From an uncultured Lentisphaeria bacterium (GTDB lineage Bacteria > Verrucomicrobiota > Lentisphaeria > Victivallales > Victivallaceae): 43,115 bases of DNA. Made by a program: the position numbers and the translations under genes. The notes under the pieces are model-generated. The model saw only the letters and a list, made by a program, of their open reading frames with translations, was not told where the DNA came from and made no database searches. Positions 15,910 to 25,814 of the stretch are shown one piece after another (position 1 is the stretch's first letter; each line of letters opens with the position of its first letter). The DNA lies in NCBI GenBank assembly GCA_949282965.1, contig CASDQW010000018.1, positions 1 to 43,115 of the forward strand, read 5' to 3'.

Positions 15910-17115
15910 TCAGGCCTTATGTGTTCCCGCAGCCGTCTGCTCCGCCGCCATCTTCTTCATCTGCCGCACGGAGGTCAGCAGACAGCGGGGCAGATGGAAA
16001 AACGTCTTCCATTTGCCGCCCTTGAGCATGTGCGTCGGTTCCCCGCGGCGATTGAGATAGGCGAACCATTCGCCGTATTCCGGATCGCGGAAATGCGCAA
16101 AACTGTATTGGTCAATCTCTTCAAAATACTTCAAAAACTTCTCTTCCCCGGTCAGCCGGTAGGCATACAGCGCCGCGATGGTCGCCTCGTTGTGCGGCCA
16201 CCACAGCTTCATGTCGTGCTGCAGCTCCAGGTGGGGCTTGCCCAGCGCGTCCATGAAATAAAAGATCCCGCCGTATTCCCGGTCGGTCCCGAACTGAAAC
16301 AGTGCGTCCACATAATCCGCCGCACGCCGGATCAGCTCCTGATCCCCGTGCGCTTCGGCGTAATTCATCATGAACCACATCGATTCCAGCCCGTGTCCCG
16401 GATTCACGAAACGGCCTTCACACGTTTCCAGATCGAAACTCCCGTCGGGGCGCACGTTTTCAAAAATCACCCGCAGTTCCGGATGAAAAAACTTGTTCAT
16501 CACCGTATCGATTGCGCGACGACATTCCGCATCGTAACGGTCGGTGCCGAGGCATTCGGCCATCACGCAGCCGAGATTGGCCAGAATCATATAGGAGCCG
16601 TGCGACAGATACTGTTCCTTGCCCGGCAGATTCTTTTCATAAACGCCCTTGGGGTTCGGAATGCGCCGGATGTAACTGGCCATGGCGGATTCGGCCTCCG
16701 CCCGGTAACGGTCCTCTCCGGTCGCCTGATACATCGCCGCCGCCCCCATCGCCGCAAAACAGTCGGTGAAAATGCTGAACGGCCCCATCGCCGGTTCCCC
16801 GCGGCGGTTCAGTTCAAAATAATAACTGCCGTCCGCCAGCCGTCCGTGCTTCGTCAGAAAATCATACCCGTCCGCGGCGATCTTCAGCCAGTCTTCCCGC
16901 CCCGCGCCGTATTCGCTCCGGTACAAAGTCGCGAACATGTACACGATCCGCCACTGCATCCACATGTATTTATTGGGATCATACACCGAGCCGTCCCGGT
17001 CGAGGAAGGTGAAATACCCCCCGTATTCCCGGTCCACACAATGCTTTTCCCAGAAAGGAATGACCGATTCCAGCAATTCCCGTTCATACCTTTCGATAAT
17101 CGGCTGCCAGTTCAT
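15910..17115 (-). CDS. AGE-family sugar epimerase/isomerase
   Basis: A 401-residue (alpha/alpha)6-barrel protein of the N-acylglucosamine 2-epimerase family. Members interconvert N-acetylglucosamine and N-acetylmannosamine, epimerise cellobiose or mannobiose, or isomerise mannose. Family landmarks: GGYFTFLDRDG (32-42), WMQWRIVYMFATLY (52-65), NPGHGLESMWFM (238-249) with candidate catalytic His241, KLWWPHNEA (303-311), and KWKTFFHLPRCL (368-379) with His374 in the place of the second catalytic His. The ATG at 17115 has GGGAG 10 bases upstream; the open frame reaches 42 codons further but with an Arg-rich, non-family start. The preceding gene ends 25 bp upstream, and the nitrilase-like gene follows after 23 bp. 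Which sugar is used is unsettled. Confidence 0.9.
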   Translation of the reverse strand: MNWQPIIERYERELLESVIPFWEKHCVDREYGGYFTFLDRDGSVYDPNKYMWMQWRIVYMFATLYRSEYGAGREDWLKIAADGYDFLTKHGRLADGSYYFELNRRGEPAMGPFSIFTDCFAAMGAAAMYQATGEDRYRAEAESAMASYIRRIPNPKGVYEKNLPGKEQYLSHGSYMILANLGCVMAECLGTDRYDAECRRAIDTVMNKFFHPELRVIFENVRPDGSFDLETCEGRFVNPGHGLESMWFMMNYAEAHGDQELIRRAADYVDALFQFGTDREYGGIFYFMDALGKPHLELQHDMKLWWPHNEATIAALYAYRLTGEEKFLKYFEEIDQYSFAHFRDPEYGEWFAYLNRRGEPTHMLKGGKWKTFFHLPRCLLTSVRQMKKMAAEQTAAGTHKA

Positions 17116-17140
17116 ATTGTTCAAACTCCCAGGTTGATGG

Positions 17141-18361
17141 TTAAAGATCCAGCAAACTGCGTCCGTCCACCGCCAGCAGAAGACCGATGGCGATCGGCGC
17201 ATTGGTCCAGCCCGTGTAAATGCTTCCCGCCCCCCCCTCATACCGGTCGCCGCCGCCCCAGCCGCCCGCGGTCAGATCGTACATGCCGCGCCAGCATCCC
17301 GCAAACTGCGGCGCCGGCGTCGTGTCCTGAATCTCCAGCAGCAGCGTCATCAGCCGGTCCCGGGCGGCGGTGGTCGCTTTGTTCCCGGTTATGGCCGCCG
17401 CGCATTCCAGCGCCAGCAATGCCCAGTTGACGGTATAAATCGTATCGACCTTGTCCGGTCCGACCGGCGCCTCACTCTCGTGTTCGGAGGGGAAATTGCC
17501 GGTCTCCGGATCCTGCCGGTGCAGCAATGCCGTCTCCAGGCGCCCGGTGTACTCTGCGAAAACGCAATCCCCCATGCATCCGGCGGCAAACGCCGCTCCG
17601 ATCAGACCGTAGCAGAGTTCACTGACATCCCAGCTTGCCAGCTGTTCATCGACAAAGCGACAGTAGCGCCGGACCTCTTCCCGCCATTCCTCCCGGGGCT
17701 CCTCCCGGTACGCCGCCGCCAGTGCCATGCACCCCAGCGAACCCCAATGCGGCTGCCGCAAATCACCCAGCCAGACCGCCTCGGGATCGCTCCAGCGTTC
17801 CGGAAATTCCGGATGGGGATGCCCGAAACTCCGGTACATGGCCGTACACAGCGCCCCGGCGAGTTGCAACGCCCGTTCGCGACAATGAAATTCCGCCGCC
17901 CATTCCGGCGCCAATCGGGTCAGCGCCAGCTGAATCAACACACACCACGCCTCGTCGTCAAAATAAACAACCGGAGTCTGCTTGATATGCGACCACTGCC
18001 ACGCCCCCGCGGGCACCTTGCCGGCGTCTTTGCTGAAGAGCAGTCCGCTGCGACAGTACAAATACTCCAGAATCCGCCGGGCGGTTTCCCGCTCCGCCAC
18101 GCCACCGACGCTCCGCGACGCCAGGAGAAACAACAGCAGCGTCTGAAAATTACAGTCCGCCCGCCGCTGCTCGATGATGCAGTAGCCATCCTTCATACTC
18201 CAGGCGGGAAAACTCGACAGCATCTCTTCGATCGCACTGTTGCCGCCGGTGACGGCCACGCGTTCCCCCACTCCCCAGGACCCGTCCGCCGGATCCATGA
18301 CGCCGGAATGCCGGAACCACGCAAGATTCGCGAGCACGGCGCGTTTGATTTCCTGTTTCAT
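17141..18361 (-). CDS. probable alpha/alpha-toroid (six-hairpin) carbohydrate-active protein
   Basis: A 406-residue cytoplasmic protein whose helical pattern, repeated aromatic and Asp/Glu-rich loops (PADGSWGVGERV, YFDDEAWCVLIQLAL, LRQPHWGSLGCMALAAAY, SELCYGLIGAAFAAGC, YTVNWALLALECAAA) resemble six-hairpin glycosidase-like proteins. I cannot place it in a named family. No signal peptide is seen. GAAGGA lies about 11 bases before the ATG. It is the first gene of the minus-strand operon with the sugar epimerase, nitrilase and trxB. A TATAAC at 18384-18389 on the minus strand is a likely -10 box, with no convincing -35. The partner epimerase and this toroid fold suggest joint handling of a sugar or glycoside, which is inference. 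Confidence 0.6.
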   Translation of the reverse strand: MKQEIKRAVLANLAWFRHSGVMDPADGSWGVGERVAVTGGNSAIEEMLSSFPAWSMKDGYCIIEQRRADCNFQTLLLFLLASRSVGGVAERETARRILEYLYCRSGLLFSKDAGKVPAGAWQWSHIKQTPVVYFDDEAWCVLIQLALTRLAPEWAAEFHCRERALQLAGALCTAMYRSFGHPHPEFPERWSDPEAVWLGDLRQPHWGSLGCMALAAAYREEPREEWREEVRRYCRFVDEQLASWDVSELCYGLIGAAFAAGCMGDCVFAEYTGRLETALLHRQDPETGNFPSEHESEAPVGPDKVDTIYTVNWALLALECAAAITGNKATTAARDRLMTLLLEIQDTTPAPQFAGCWRGMYDLTAGGWGGGDRYEGGAGSIYTGWTNAPIAIGLLLAVDGRSLLDL

Positions 18362-18494
18362 TCTCTCATGCTTCCTTCAGACTGTTATACTGCGAATCGT
18401 CTTTCACGCAGCGGCAATACTCTAATTCAAGGACTGAAAAAAACAAGGGCGCCCCCTCTCCCGCCGGCGATTTTCAGCCGTGGGCAGCGCATTC

Positions 18495-19772
18495 TCAGGA
18501 CAACTCCGTGATCTTCGCGCCGATCGCGGTCAGTTTGCCGACCAGATTTTCATAGCCGCGGTAAATCACGTCGGCGGAGTTGATCGTACTGACGCCTCCG
18601 GCGCACAGCGCGGCAATCACCATCGCCATGCCCGCCCGAATGTCCGGGCTGGACACCGTCATGCCGTGCAGCCGGCTCCTCCCGGTAATCAGCACCCGGT
18701 GCGGGTCGCAGACAATGGCGTTCGCTCCCATGCTGATCAGCCGGTCCACAAAATAAATCCGGCTTTCAAACATCTTTTCGAAAAACAACACGGATCCCCG
18801 CGACTGGGTCGCCGCCACAATCGTGCAGCTCATCATGTCGGACGGAAACTGCGGCCAGGGCCCGTCCGAAAGCACCGGCGTATATCCTCCGAAATCCGAC
18901 TCCACCTGCGGTTCCTGGCCGCCGGGCAGGAAAATGTGATCGCGCCGCAGTTCCATTTTTACGCCGATGCGCTCGAACACCCGCCGGATCATCCAGTAAT
19001 GGCGCGGCGTCGTTCCCCGCACCACCAGTTCTCCGCCGCAGGCCGCTCCGAGCGCCAGGAAGCTGCCCGCCTCGATGTGATCGCCGACCACGGAATAATC
19101 CGTTCCGTGCAGCTCGCTTACGCCTTCGATGGTGATGGTGTTGCTCCCGTGCCCGGAAATTCGGCCCCCCATGGCGTTCAGCAAATCGGCGAGATCGGCC
19201 ACATGCGGCTCGCAGGCGGCGTTGTAAAGCGTCGTGGTTCCCTCCGCCGTCACCGCCGCCAGCAGGATCTGCTCGGTCGCGGTCACGCTGGCCTCGTCCA
19301 GAAACAACTCCCGCCCGCGGAAGCCTTTCGGCAGCCGGAACTGATACACCCGCCCGAAATTCAACATGGCGCCGAGTTTCTTCAAGCCGTAGAAATGACC
19401 GTCCAGCCGCCGCCTTCCGATCACATCGCCGCCCGGCGGATACAGCGTCGCCGCCCTGCCCCGCGCCAGCAGCGGCGCGGCAAACAGAATCGACGTGCGG
19501 TTGCGCGCACACAATTCCTCCGGCACCTGCGTTGTGCGCAGCTGCGGACAGCAAATATGCAGCACGTGATCCGAAAATTCCGCCTCCGCCCCCAGCGCCC
19601 GGGCAATGTCCAGCATCGAACGAACATCCAGGATGTCCGGTACATTGCGCAGCGTCATCTCCTCCCGGGTCAGCAGACAGGCGGCGATCATCGGCAGTGC
19701 CGCATTTTTGTTGCCTCCGATCGTCACCTCGCCGAGGATCGGCGCACCGCCTTCGATTTTCAAACTTCTCAT
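18495..19772 (-). CDS. murA: UDP-N-acetylglucosamine 1-carboxyvinyltransferase with Asp at the catalytic Cys position
   Basis: A 425-residue EPSP-synthase-fold enzyme for the first committed step of peptidoglycan synthesis: transfer of enolpyruvate from PEP to UDP-GlcNAc in the cytoplasm. Landmarks: GGNKNAALPMIAACLL (19-34), the active-site loop YPPGGDVIGRRRLDGH (111-126), EASVTATEQILLAA, GDHIEAGSFLALGA and SSPDIRAGMAMVIAAL near the end. Residue 116, where most enzymes have Cys in GGCxIGxR, is Asp (codon 19425-19427). That substitution is known from Mycobacterium, Chlamydia and Borrelia and makes MurA insensitive to fosfomycin. The ATG at 19772 is chosen by homology (MRSLKIEGG); the Shine-Dalgarno is weak. 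A perfect TATAAT lies 55 bp upstream. A T-run 30-40 bases after the stop follows a weak GC stem. Confidence 0.96.
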   Translation of the reverse strand: MRSLKIEGGAPILGEVTIGGNKNAALPMIAACLLTREEMTLRNVPDILDVRSMLDIARALGAEAEFSDHVLHICCPQLRTTQVPEELCARNRTSILFAAPLLARGRAATLYPPGGDVIGRRRLDGHFYGLKKLGAMLNFGRVYQFRLPKGFRGRELFLDEASVTATEQILLAAVTAEGTTTLYNAACEPHVADLADLLNAMGGRISGHGSNTITIEGVSELHGTDYSVVGDHIEAGSFLALGAACGGELVVRGTTPRHYWMIRRVFERIGVKMELRRDHIFLPGGQEPQVESDFGGYTPVLSDGPWPQFPSDMMSCTIVAATQSRGSVLFFEKMFESRIYFVDRLISMGANAIVCDPHRVLITGRSRLHGMTVSSPDIRAGMAMVIAALCAGGVSTINSADVIYRGYENLVGKLTAIGAKITELS

Positions 19773-19826
19773 AGCTTCGTCTTTCCGGCGCTTCGGTTTC
19801 TGCCGCTCCGCCTTTATCGAGGGAAA

Positions 19827-19832
19827 ATTATA
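19827..19832 (-). promoter_or_regulatory. -10 box of the murA promoter
   Basis: On the minus strand TATAAT stands at 19832-19827. The region 14-17 bp upstream offers only a partial -35 (ACTTGT or TTGTAT, depending on spacer). Expected transcription start is near 19820, about 48 bases before the murA ATG. The box lies back to back with the plus-strand promoter at 19862-19890. Confidence 0.55.
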
Positions 19833-19861
19833 CCGCAGCAGCAAAAATACAAGTCTTCCGG

Positions 19862-19890
19862 TTGCCAAATCCGGAAAAAGGAAGTATTGT
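19862..19890 (+). promoter_or_regulatory. probable promoter of the glycosyltransferase-methyltransferase operon
   Basis: TTGCCA (19862-19867) and TATTGT (19885-19890) are 17 bp apart. It is divergent from murA and lies about 67 bp before the first ATG of the three overlapping plus-strand genes. The -10 box is only a fair match. Confidence 0.45.
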
Positions 19891-19956
19891 AATGCGTTTT
19901 TTCAAATAGCACAGGAATCCCGATGCCGCCCCGAAGAAAGGATTACACCGGGAATC

Positions 19957-21345
19957 ATGAAATCATACTGGAAGTATTTTCCGCCGGCCATGCTGGCGTT
20001 GCTGTACATCGGCGCTCTGAACCAGCGCGGACTCTGGACTCCGGACGAATTATGGAGCGCCGCCGCCGCCGCGGGTTACCCTGCCGCGGGACCGGAACCG
20101 ATCACCACCCTGAACCGGCTGCTGACCGGAATTCTGGGCGTCTCGCCATGGAGCTTGCGCCTGGTGCCTCTGACCGCTACGCTGTTGACCGGGACGATGC
20201 TGATGATCCTGGCCCGTCAGGCCATGCCGCGGGTCATGAAAACGGTCGGCGCCGTTTATTTTTCCACCGCACTGGTTTTCTTTGCCGGCACTTCGGCGCT
20301 GCCGCTGGCCCCGGCGATACTGGCGCTGGCCCTGCTGGTCTGCGGCGCCGCCGGGGTATTGCTGCAACAGCGTCCGCCGCTGGTCCGGCTGGGCTTCTTT
20401 ATCGCCATGCTTGCGGGAGCCTCGCTGCTGCTGCGTCTGGCTCCGTATCTGCGCCCGGTGACGTTCGGTCCGGGGAATCCGGCTCCGCTTCTGATTCTCG
20501 GCCTGCTGCCCTGGCTGTTGCTGCTGCCGCTGATTCTCTCCGGACTGCGGCGCGCCCCCTGGCACAATCCTATGCTGTGGGGCGCGGGAGCCGGTATCGC
20601 AGGGGCGCTGTTTCTGGCGCTGGCCAACGGCGATTCCGGGCCGGCGGCCCTGCCGGGGATGACACCGTTTCTGGCCATTTTCACCGGTTGTGGTCTGGAG
20701 CATTATTTTGAGCGGGAAGCGGATGGATCCCGCTTCAACCGTCTGTTGCGCACCTACAGCATCATGGCGGGGACTGCGGCGGTGGGATTACTCGTGTTGC
20801 AGACGCTGGGACGGTTCGGCCGCCTGCCGGCGGACCGCGTCCCGTACGGGAACGGGGGGACGTGGATGGTGGCCGTCATCGCTCTGATCGTGTTGATCTG
20901 CTGGTGGCAGTTCGCCATGCGGGAAGCCGCCCCCCGGATTAAAATCGACGCCTTCGCCATCGGTGCGGCTTTCGTACTGCTCAGTTCCCAATTGCTGATT
21001 CCGCCTCAGGTCCGGTTCCTGCTGGATTATGAAACCCCGACGCGCCGTTACGTCACGCCGCTGCTTCAGCCCGATACGTTGGTGGTGGCGGAACGGAGCT
21101 GGGCCCCCGCCGCCTGGCTGTTGCGGGGTGAACGGGATTTCCGGGTGCTCCGTCCGGACGGGGCGGCCGCCGCGCCGGGACTCCCGGAAATCACCGCTGC
21201 GGAACTGGCCACGGCCATCGTCCGCGACGGGCGCCGGGTGGTACTGCTCCGCCGGGCGGGACCGGTGCCGCCGGAATTGCCGCCGCCGCGGCAGCGCATG
21301 TATTTTCGTCCTGTTGATTTGAGTATCATGGAGTTTGGAAATTGA
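19957..21345 (+). CDS. GT-C fold (ArnT/PMT-like) membrane protein, divergent
   Basis: A 462-residue membrane protein with about 11 hydrophobic segments and a C-terminal soluble tail of about 100 residues. The first loop has GLWTPDELWSAAAAAGY, the place where ArnT and PMT-type glycosyltransferases carry a catalytic Asp-Glu motif (compare TPDEFRYAEI in the next gene). The rest matches the family only by topology. These enzymes move sugars from undecaprenyl-phosphate onto lipids or proteins on the outer side of the inner membrane. The ATG at 19957 is taken as start because the first membrane helix begins there; the frame is open upstream but overlaps the murA promoter region. Its TGA shares a base with the next ATG (TGATG). 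It could be an inactive partner of that enzyme. Confidence 0.65.
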   Translation: MKSYWKYFPPAMLALLYIGALNQRGLWTPDELWSAAAAAGYPAAGPEPITTLNRLLTGILGVSPWSLRLVPLTATLLTGTMLMILARQAMPRVMKTVGAVYFSTALVFFAGTSALPLAPAILALALLVCGAAGVLLQQRPPLVRLGFFIAMLAGASLLLRLAPYLRPVTFGPGNPAPLLILGLLPWLLLLPLILSGLRRAPWHNPMLWGAGAGIAGALFLALANGDSGPAALPGMTPFLAIFTGCGLEHYFEREADGSRFNRLLRTYSIMAGTAAVGLLVLQTLGRFGRLPADRVPYGNGGTWMVAVIALIVLICWWQFAMREAAPRIKIDAFAIGAAFVLLSSQLLIPPQVRFLLDYETPTRRYVTPLLQPDTLVVAERSWAPAAWLLRGERDFRVLRPDGAAAAPGLPEITAAELATAIVRDGRRVVLLRRAGPVPPELPPPRQRMYFRPVDLSIMEFGN

Positions 21346-23051
21346 TGAAACTTTACTGGGCCCCGTTGCTGTTTTTCCTATTCGCCTATCTGGCGCCGCT
21401 GAACTTCCGTCCGATGGTGACGCCGGATGAATTCCGTTACGCCGAAATTCCGCGGGAAATGCTCGAAAGCGGCAACTGGACCTCGCCGACCCTGCTCCAC
21501 ATGCGGTATTTCGAAAAACCGGTTCTGGGCTATCAGTTGACCGCCGCATCGTTCACCCTCTTCGGGGAAAACGCGTTCGCCCTGCGACTGCCGGCGGCGC
21601 TGGCGGCAGGACTGACCGCGCTGCTGATCGCCCTGTTCCTGCGCCGTTTCACCGGCGAAGACAAAATCGCCGCCGTGGGGGCGCTGCTCTATCTCGCCGG
21701 CGGGATGGTGTACGGGATCGGCACCTTCGCGGTGCTGGACAGTCAAACGACCTGCTTCATTGCAGGCACTCTGATCTGCTTTCTGCCGGCCTGCCTGGAG
21801 CCGAAGTTCAACCGGGTCAAAATCGTGCTGCTGCTGTTGACCGGCGTTTTCGCCGGACTGGCGTTTCTGACCAAGGGGTTCATCGCTTTCGCCGTTCCCG
21901 CGGTTACCGTCGTTCCGTTCCTGATCTGGGAAAAGCGATGGAAGGATTTTCTCATTCTGCCCTGGCTGCCGCTGCTGGCCGCGGTGGCGGTGATTCTGCC
22001 GTGGGCGCTGGCCATCCACCGGGAACAGCCGGATTTCTGGAGGTATTTTATAGAAGTGGAACATCTCCAGCGCTTTCTGGATAAAGACGCCCCCGGTCAG
22101 CATCCCGAGCCCTGGTGGTTTCTCCTGCCGCCTCTGATCCTCGGCGGCCTGCCCGCCGCCCTGCTGGCTCCCTGCGCCGTCAAAGGGCTGTGGAAGGACC
22201 GGGAACAACTGCTTCGGGCGCCGTTCGTCCGTTATTCTCTTTGCTATCTGGTCTTCCCGTTCCTGTTCTTCTCGGCTTCCAGCGGGAAACTGGCCACCTA
22301 CATTCTGCCCTGTTTCACGCCGCTGGCGATTCTCGGTGCGGTCGGGCTCGCCCGCTACTTCCGGCTCGGGGGCGAATACCGGTTGTTCCGTTATCCGCTG
22401 GCCGGACTGGGATTGCTGCTGGCTCTCGCCGGAGTACTGGCCGCGGCGGGCCGTCTGGCGCTCTCCCGGATTGCGCCGCAATGGCAGGAGGCGTTATGGA
22501 TGCCGCATACTCCTATTCTGGCGGCGGCCATTGTGATTGTGCTGGGCTGGGGCATCGCCCTCTGGATCTTGCGGAAACACTCCTGGCGGCAGCAGCTTGC
22601 CGCCTTCTTCATCGGCATGGTGCCGTTGATTTTTGTCGGCAACCTCATCATCCGGCCGTCCGCGATGGAAGATAAAAGCCCCGGCGCCGCACTGCTGGAG
22701 TTGCGCCCCCACATTCCGGACGATGCCATCCTCATCTGCCATCGCAGCATGGTACATGCGGCGGCCTGGACGCTGAAACGGCCGGAACTGCTGCTGGCGG
22801 TTTCTCCGGGAGAATTCGACTACGGTCTTTCCTATCCGGAAGCCGCGGACCGTTTTTTGGAACTTCCCGAGTACCAGGCGCTGCTGCTGGCGCCGGAACG
22901 ACCGGCGGTGGTCTATCTGGCGCGGGAAGGTGCGGCGGCCTATCTGCCCGACAAGGTGCCCGTCCCGGAAAAATTCCATGCCGGCGGCGTGGATCTTTAC
23001 TATTTTGCTCCGCGCGGACAACATGCTTCATCGACACAAGGAGGTCTTTGA
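21345..23051 (+). CDS. ArnT-like lipid-linked glycosyltransferase (GT-C, PMT_2 family)
   Basis: A 568-residue polytopic membrane protein of the ArnT/family 39-83 glycosyltransferases. The first periplasmic loop has TPDEFRYAEIPREM (residues 28-41) with the acidic catalytic pair, followed by GNWTSPTLLHMRYFEKPVLGYQLTA, which is close to the ArnT/RgtB pattern. About twelve membrane helices and a C-terminal soluble domain (from about residue 440) follow. Substrate is probably a polyprenyl-phosphate sugar; the acceptor (lipid A, other glycolipid or protein) is unknown. The ATG overlaps the previous stop by one base, and the stop overlaps the next ATG (TGATG), so all three genes are translationally coupled. 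The neighbouring lipid methyltransferase points to envelope lipid modification. Confidence 0.85.
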   Translation: MKLYWAPLLFFLFAYLAPLNFRPMVTPDEFRYAEIPREMLESGNWTSPTLLHMRYFEKPVLGYQLTAASFTLFGENAFALRLPAALAAGLTALLIALFLRRFTGEDKIAAVGALLYLAGGMVYGIGTFAVLDSQTTCFIAGTLICFLPACLEPKFNRVKIVLLLLTGVFAGLAFLTKGFIAFAVPAVTVVPFLIWEKRWKDFLILPWLPLLAAVAVILPWALAIHREQPDFWRYFIEVEHLQRFLDKDAPGQHPEPWWFLLPPLILGGLPAALLAPCAVKGLWKDREQLLRAPFVRYSLCYLVFPFLFFSASSGKLATYILPCFTPLAILGAVGLARYFRLGGEYRLFRYPLAGLGLLLALAGVLAAAGRLALSRIAPQWQEALWMPHTPILAAAIVIVLGWGIALWILRKHSWRQQLAAFFIGMVPLIFVGNLIIRPSAMEDKSPGAALLELRPHIPDDAILICHRSMVHAAAWTLKRPELLLAVSPGEFDYGLSYPEAADRFLELPEYQALLLAPERPAVVYLAREGAAAYLPDKVPVPEKFHAGGVDLYYFAPRGQHASSTQGGL

Positions 23052-23638
23052 TGAGCACCCCTTCCCTTTTCCGGCGCTTTCTTCAGAATCCGACCCAGAT
23101 CGGGGCGCTCTGCCCCTCCTCTCCCGCTCTCTGCCGCACCATCACCGGTGATATCGGCTTGGAAAAAGCGGCGGTCGTCGTCGAACTCGGCCCGGGAACC
23201 GGGGTGATCACCCGGGAAATCCTCCGCCGGCTCCACCCGGAAGCGGCCTTTATCGCCGTGGAACTGGATGAAGCGCTCTGCGCGGATTTGCGCCGCAATT
23301 TCCCTGATCTGCGCCTCTGCAATGACAGTGCCGCCCGGCTCGGAACCATTCTGGGGGAAGAACAGCTGGAACGGGTCGACGTCATTGTTTCCGGTCTGCC
23401 CTGGGCGATTTTTCCGGAAGCGCTCCAGCAGGAAATTCTGGAAAACGTCCTGGCAGCACTGCGTCCCGGCGGCTGTTTCACCACGTTCGCCTATCTCCAG
23501 GGATTGATGCTCCCGGCGGGGCGCCGCTTCCGGAAACGGCTCGATACGTTGTTCGACTCCGTTGAAACCACACCGGTGGTGTGGCGCAATCTGCCCCCCG
23601 CACTCATCTATCGCTGTCACACTGCCGGGACAGAATGA
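23051..23638 (+). CDS. phospholipid N-methyltransferase-like SAM-dependent enzyme
   Basis: A 195-residue class I methyltransferase. The SAM-binding motif is VVVELGPGTGVITREIL (residues 36-52), with FIAVELDEAL as the ribose-binding acidic position. The catalytic motif is VSGLPWAIFP, which is typical of bacterial PmtA-type phosphatidylethanolamine N-methyltransferases and related to the rRNA dimethylase fold. The N-terminus FLQNPTQIGALCPSSPALC is also characteristic. PmtA enzymes make mono- to trimethylated phosphatidylethanolamine (phosphatidylcholine) at the inner face of the membrane. GGAGG lies 6 bases before the ATG, which overlaps the stop of the glycosyltransferase gene. Its own stop codon sits in a perfect palindrome (23636-23656). 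A different amine lipid as substrate cannot be excluded. Confidence 0.8.
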   Translation: MSTPSLFRRFLQNPTQIGALCPSSPALCRTITGDIGLEKAAVVVELGPGTGVITREILRRLHPEAAFIAVELDEALCADLRRNFPDLRLCNDSAARLGTILGEEQLERVDVIVSGLPWAIFPEALQQEILENVLAALRPGGCFTTFAYLQGLMLPAGRRFRKRLDTLFDSVETTPVVWRNLPPALIYRCHTAGTE

Positions 23639-23656
23639 CACACCCGAAGTGTGTCA
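23636..23656. promoter_or_regulatory. 21-bp palindrome upstream of the sigma-54 promoter
   Basis: TGACACAC (23636-23643), five bases, GTGTGTCA (23649-23656): a perfect inverted repeat with 8-bp arms. Its centre is about 118 bp upstream of the predicted sigma-54 start site, the usual range for an enhancer-binding activator site. As RNA it would be a hairpin, but no T-run follows, so a plain intrinsic terminator is less likely. Confidence 0.5.
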
Positions 23657-23737
23657 GAGTGCGCCGCCGCCCGGGCATCTGGGGAAAAAAACCGGGCAAC
23701 CGTCATTTTTCACGATAAAAAAAGCATTTTGAAGCTT

Positions 23738-23755
23738 TTGGCACGGATATTGCTT
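23738..23755 (+). promoter_or_regulatory. sigma-54 (RpoN) promoter of dnaK
   Basis: TTGGCACG (23738-23745) and TTGCTT (23750-23755) match the -24/-12 consensus TGGCACG-N4-TTGCW at every position. The invariant GG (23740-23741) and GC (23752-23753) are exactly 10 bases apart. Predicted start is near 23764, giving a leader of about 37 bases with AGGAGG before the dnaK ATG at 23801. Confidence 0.82.
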
Positions 23756-23800
23756 CTCCTGAGGGCAAGAAAATAAATTTCGAACAGGAGGACATTGATT

Positions 23801-25699
<1,899 letters not shown>

Positions 25700-25719
25700 G
25701 CAATAAAAAACAAAAAAAC

Positions 25720-25758
25720 TTCCGCCCGACGGGATGATGAAAAATCCCGCCGGCGGAA
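25720..25758 (+). other. hairpin between dnaK and groES
   Basis: TTCCGCC (25720-25726) pairs with GGCGGAA (25752-25758), with an inner GGGAT/ATCCC stem. No T-run follows, so it looks more like a processing, stability or attenuation element than a full terminator. No CIRCE repeat (TTAGCACTC-N9-GAGTGCTAA) is present before groES. Confidence 0.5.
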
Positions 25759-25814
25759 TGATTAATGGATTACAGGTTCCAACCCGAACAATAACGTAAA
25801 AAAGGAGAACGAAC

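Noticed and set aside
13556..16060. 834-codon open frame on the plus strand
   Set aside because: Runs opposite the membrane-fusion, trxB and nitrilase genes; Arg/His/Pro-rich composition is typical of a shadow frame.
25700..25814. CIRCE operator before groES
   Set aside because: No TTAGCACTC-N9-GAGTGCTAA or near match exists there or before dnaK.
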